In this document: one piece after another, positions 63,353 to 64,000 of the stretch
Numbering within the stretch: position 1 is the first letter of the stretch
How the letters are laid out: each line of letters opens with the position of its first letter
Assembly: GCA_035236585.1 (NCBI GenBank)
Contig: CP141130.1
Location: 78,687,944 to 78,751,943, forward strand
DNA from: Warburgia ugandensis
Taxonomy: Eukaryota; Streptophyta; Magnoliopsida; Canellales; Canellaceae
Direction: 5' to 3'
Length of the DNA: 64,000 nt
The notes under the pieces: generated by a model
What the model was told of the DNA's origin: nothing
The model's database searches: none
What the model saw: only the letters and a program-made list of their open reading frames with translations
Made by a program: the position numbers and the translations under genes

Positions 63353-64000
63353 TCACAGTGTACAAGGCTGATCCACTTGTTGGTAATTAGTTAATCTTAT
63401 ATATGAAATAAAAGCATAAATGTGCAATCTCTTTATATAAGAAATAAAAGCATAAATGTGAATCCTCGTAAAAGATTTGAAATCTGCAAACCATCTTTTT
63501 AGTGGCGGGATTGTACTAGCGTTCAGAAAACCCACAATGTGAAAAATTCTCGCCTTCCTTGAGGCCCTGACCATTGGGTGTCTTTGAGTAAAGTCCTAAC
63601 CCTTTTTGCTATGTTGGTTTGAACTTCAATAGGTTCCATGGCCCCATGGATCTTAAGACCAAGAGGTATTCCAGGATGCATGCCATTTTCTTCATTGTGA
63701 CGGAGATGGCAGGATTGTCACTGTGGGAGAGGGAATCTTTTCCTTCGCTCCTTTGCCGATATCTTCTGACATGGTTCTTCAACGGTGAACCGTCTTGATG
63801 GTGCTTCCTTCATCATGAGTGGTGGAAGCTGAGGAAACTTCTACCATGTACCAGCCCTCAATGGTGACCATCCTTCCACAACTAATAAATTTCACCTTCT
63901 AATGCAAAGTAGAGCGGACGGAGCCCACCGAATGGATCTAGGTTTGCTCGAACAATATTTTGAAAGATGATTTGATGTCCATACATGGAATGCAGCAGAA
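63353..64000 (-). mobile_element. Ty3/gypsy fossil, copy B, runs off the window
   Basis: Counterpart of 8196-8843. It is broken in the same style as copy A. Confidence 0.5.

Overview
The window is plant nuclear DNA, from an angiosperm with a repeat-rich and probably large genome. The evidence is an intron-containing CYP71-family cytochrome P450 with a short-TATA plant promoter, a fragment resembling plant NADPH-thioredoxin reductase C, and plant-type transposons: Athila and Tork/Tnt1-like LTR retroelements, TRIMs, a plant RTE LINE, a CACTA element and a Mutator-like MITE. Base composition is AT-rich, with long GA/CT and GT microsatellites. I found no tRNA, rRNA or CRISPR features. The species cannot be named from the sequence. 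Only one gene looks intact, the P450 on the minus strand (24565-27587, two exons, 495 residues).

Layout. 1-8843 is copy A of a large direct segmental duplication; copy B is 52919-64000. Both copies run off the window. Each holds the same solo LTR inside a decayed minisatellite, the same TRIM inserted in a GT microsatellite, a 212-bp tandem repeat, an 867-bp MITE, a short unassigned ORF and the start of a Ty3/gypsy fossil. 8.2-9.8 kb is that gypsy fossil. 11.19-16.65 kb is a copia fossil with both LTRs. 17.2-18.6 kb holds a thioredoxin-reductase-like gene fragment and a broken P450.

20.15-43.2 kb is a nest built inside one RTE LINE (minus strand). A solo Athila-type LTR with a perfect CTTAG duplication sits in the LINE's RT domain. 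A block of about 4.9 kb carrying the whole P450 gene also lies in the LINE, with TTAATTAA at both junctions. An Athila element then landed just upstream of the P450 promoter (target duplication GCTCA). Its integrase region stops at another LTR (36395-38401). Beyond that comes a second copy of the P450 5' end, its promoter and an Athila LTR (38401-41442), and then the LINE resumes. The P450 is transcribed leftwards, and its promoter lies between its ATG and the Athila 5' LTR.

43.2-52.2 kb is a graveyard of a copia fossil, CACTA ends, a gypsy RT fossil, a decayed CACTA transposase and a TRIM. No conventional operon or cluster logic applies. The biological interest lies in the P450, which has an unusual I-helix, and in how transposons have moved, flanked and partly duplicated it.
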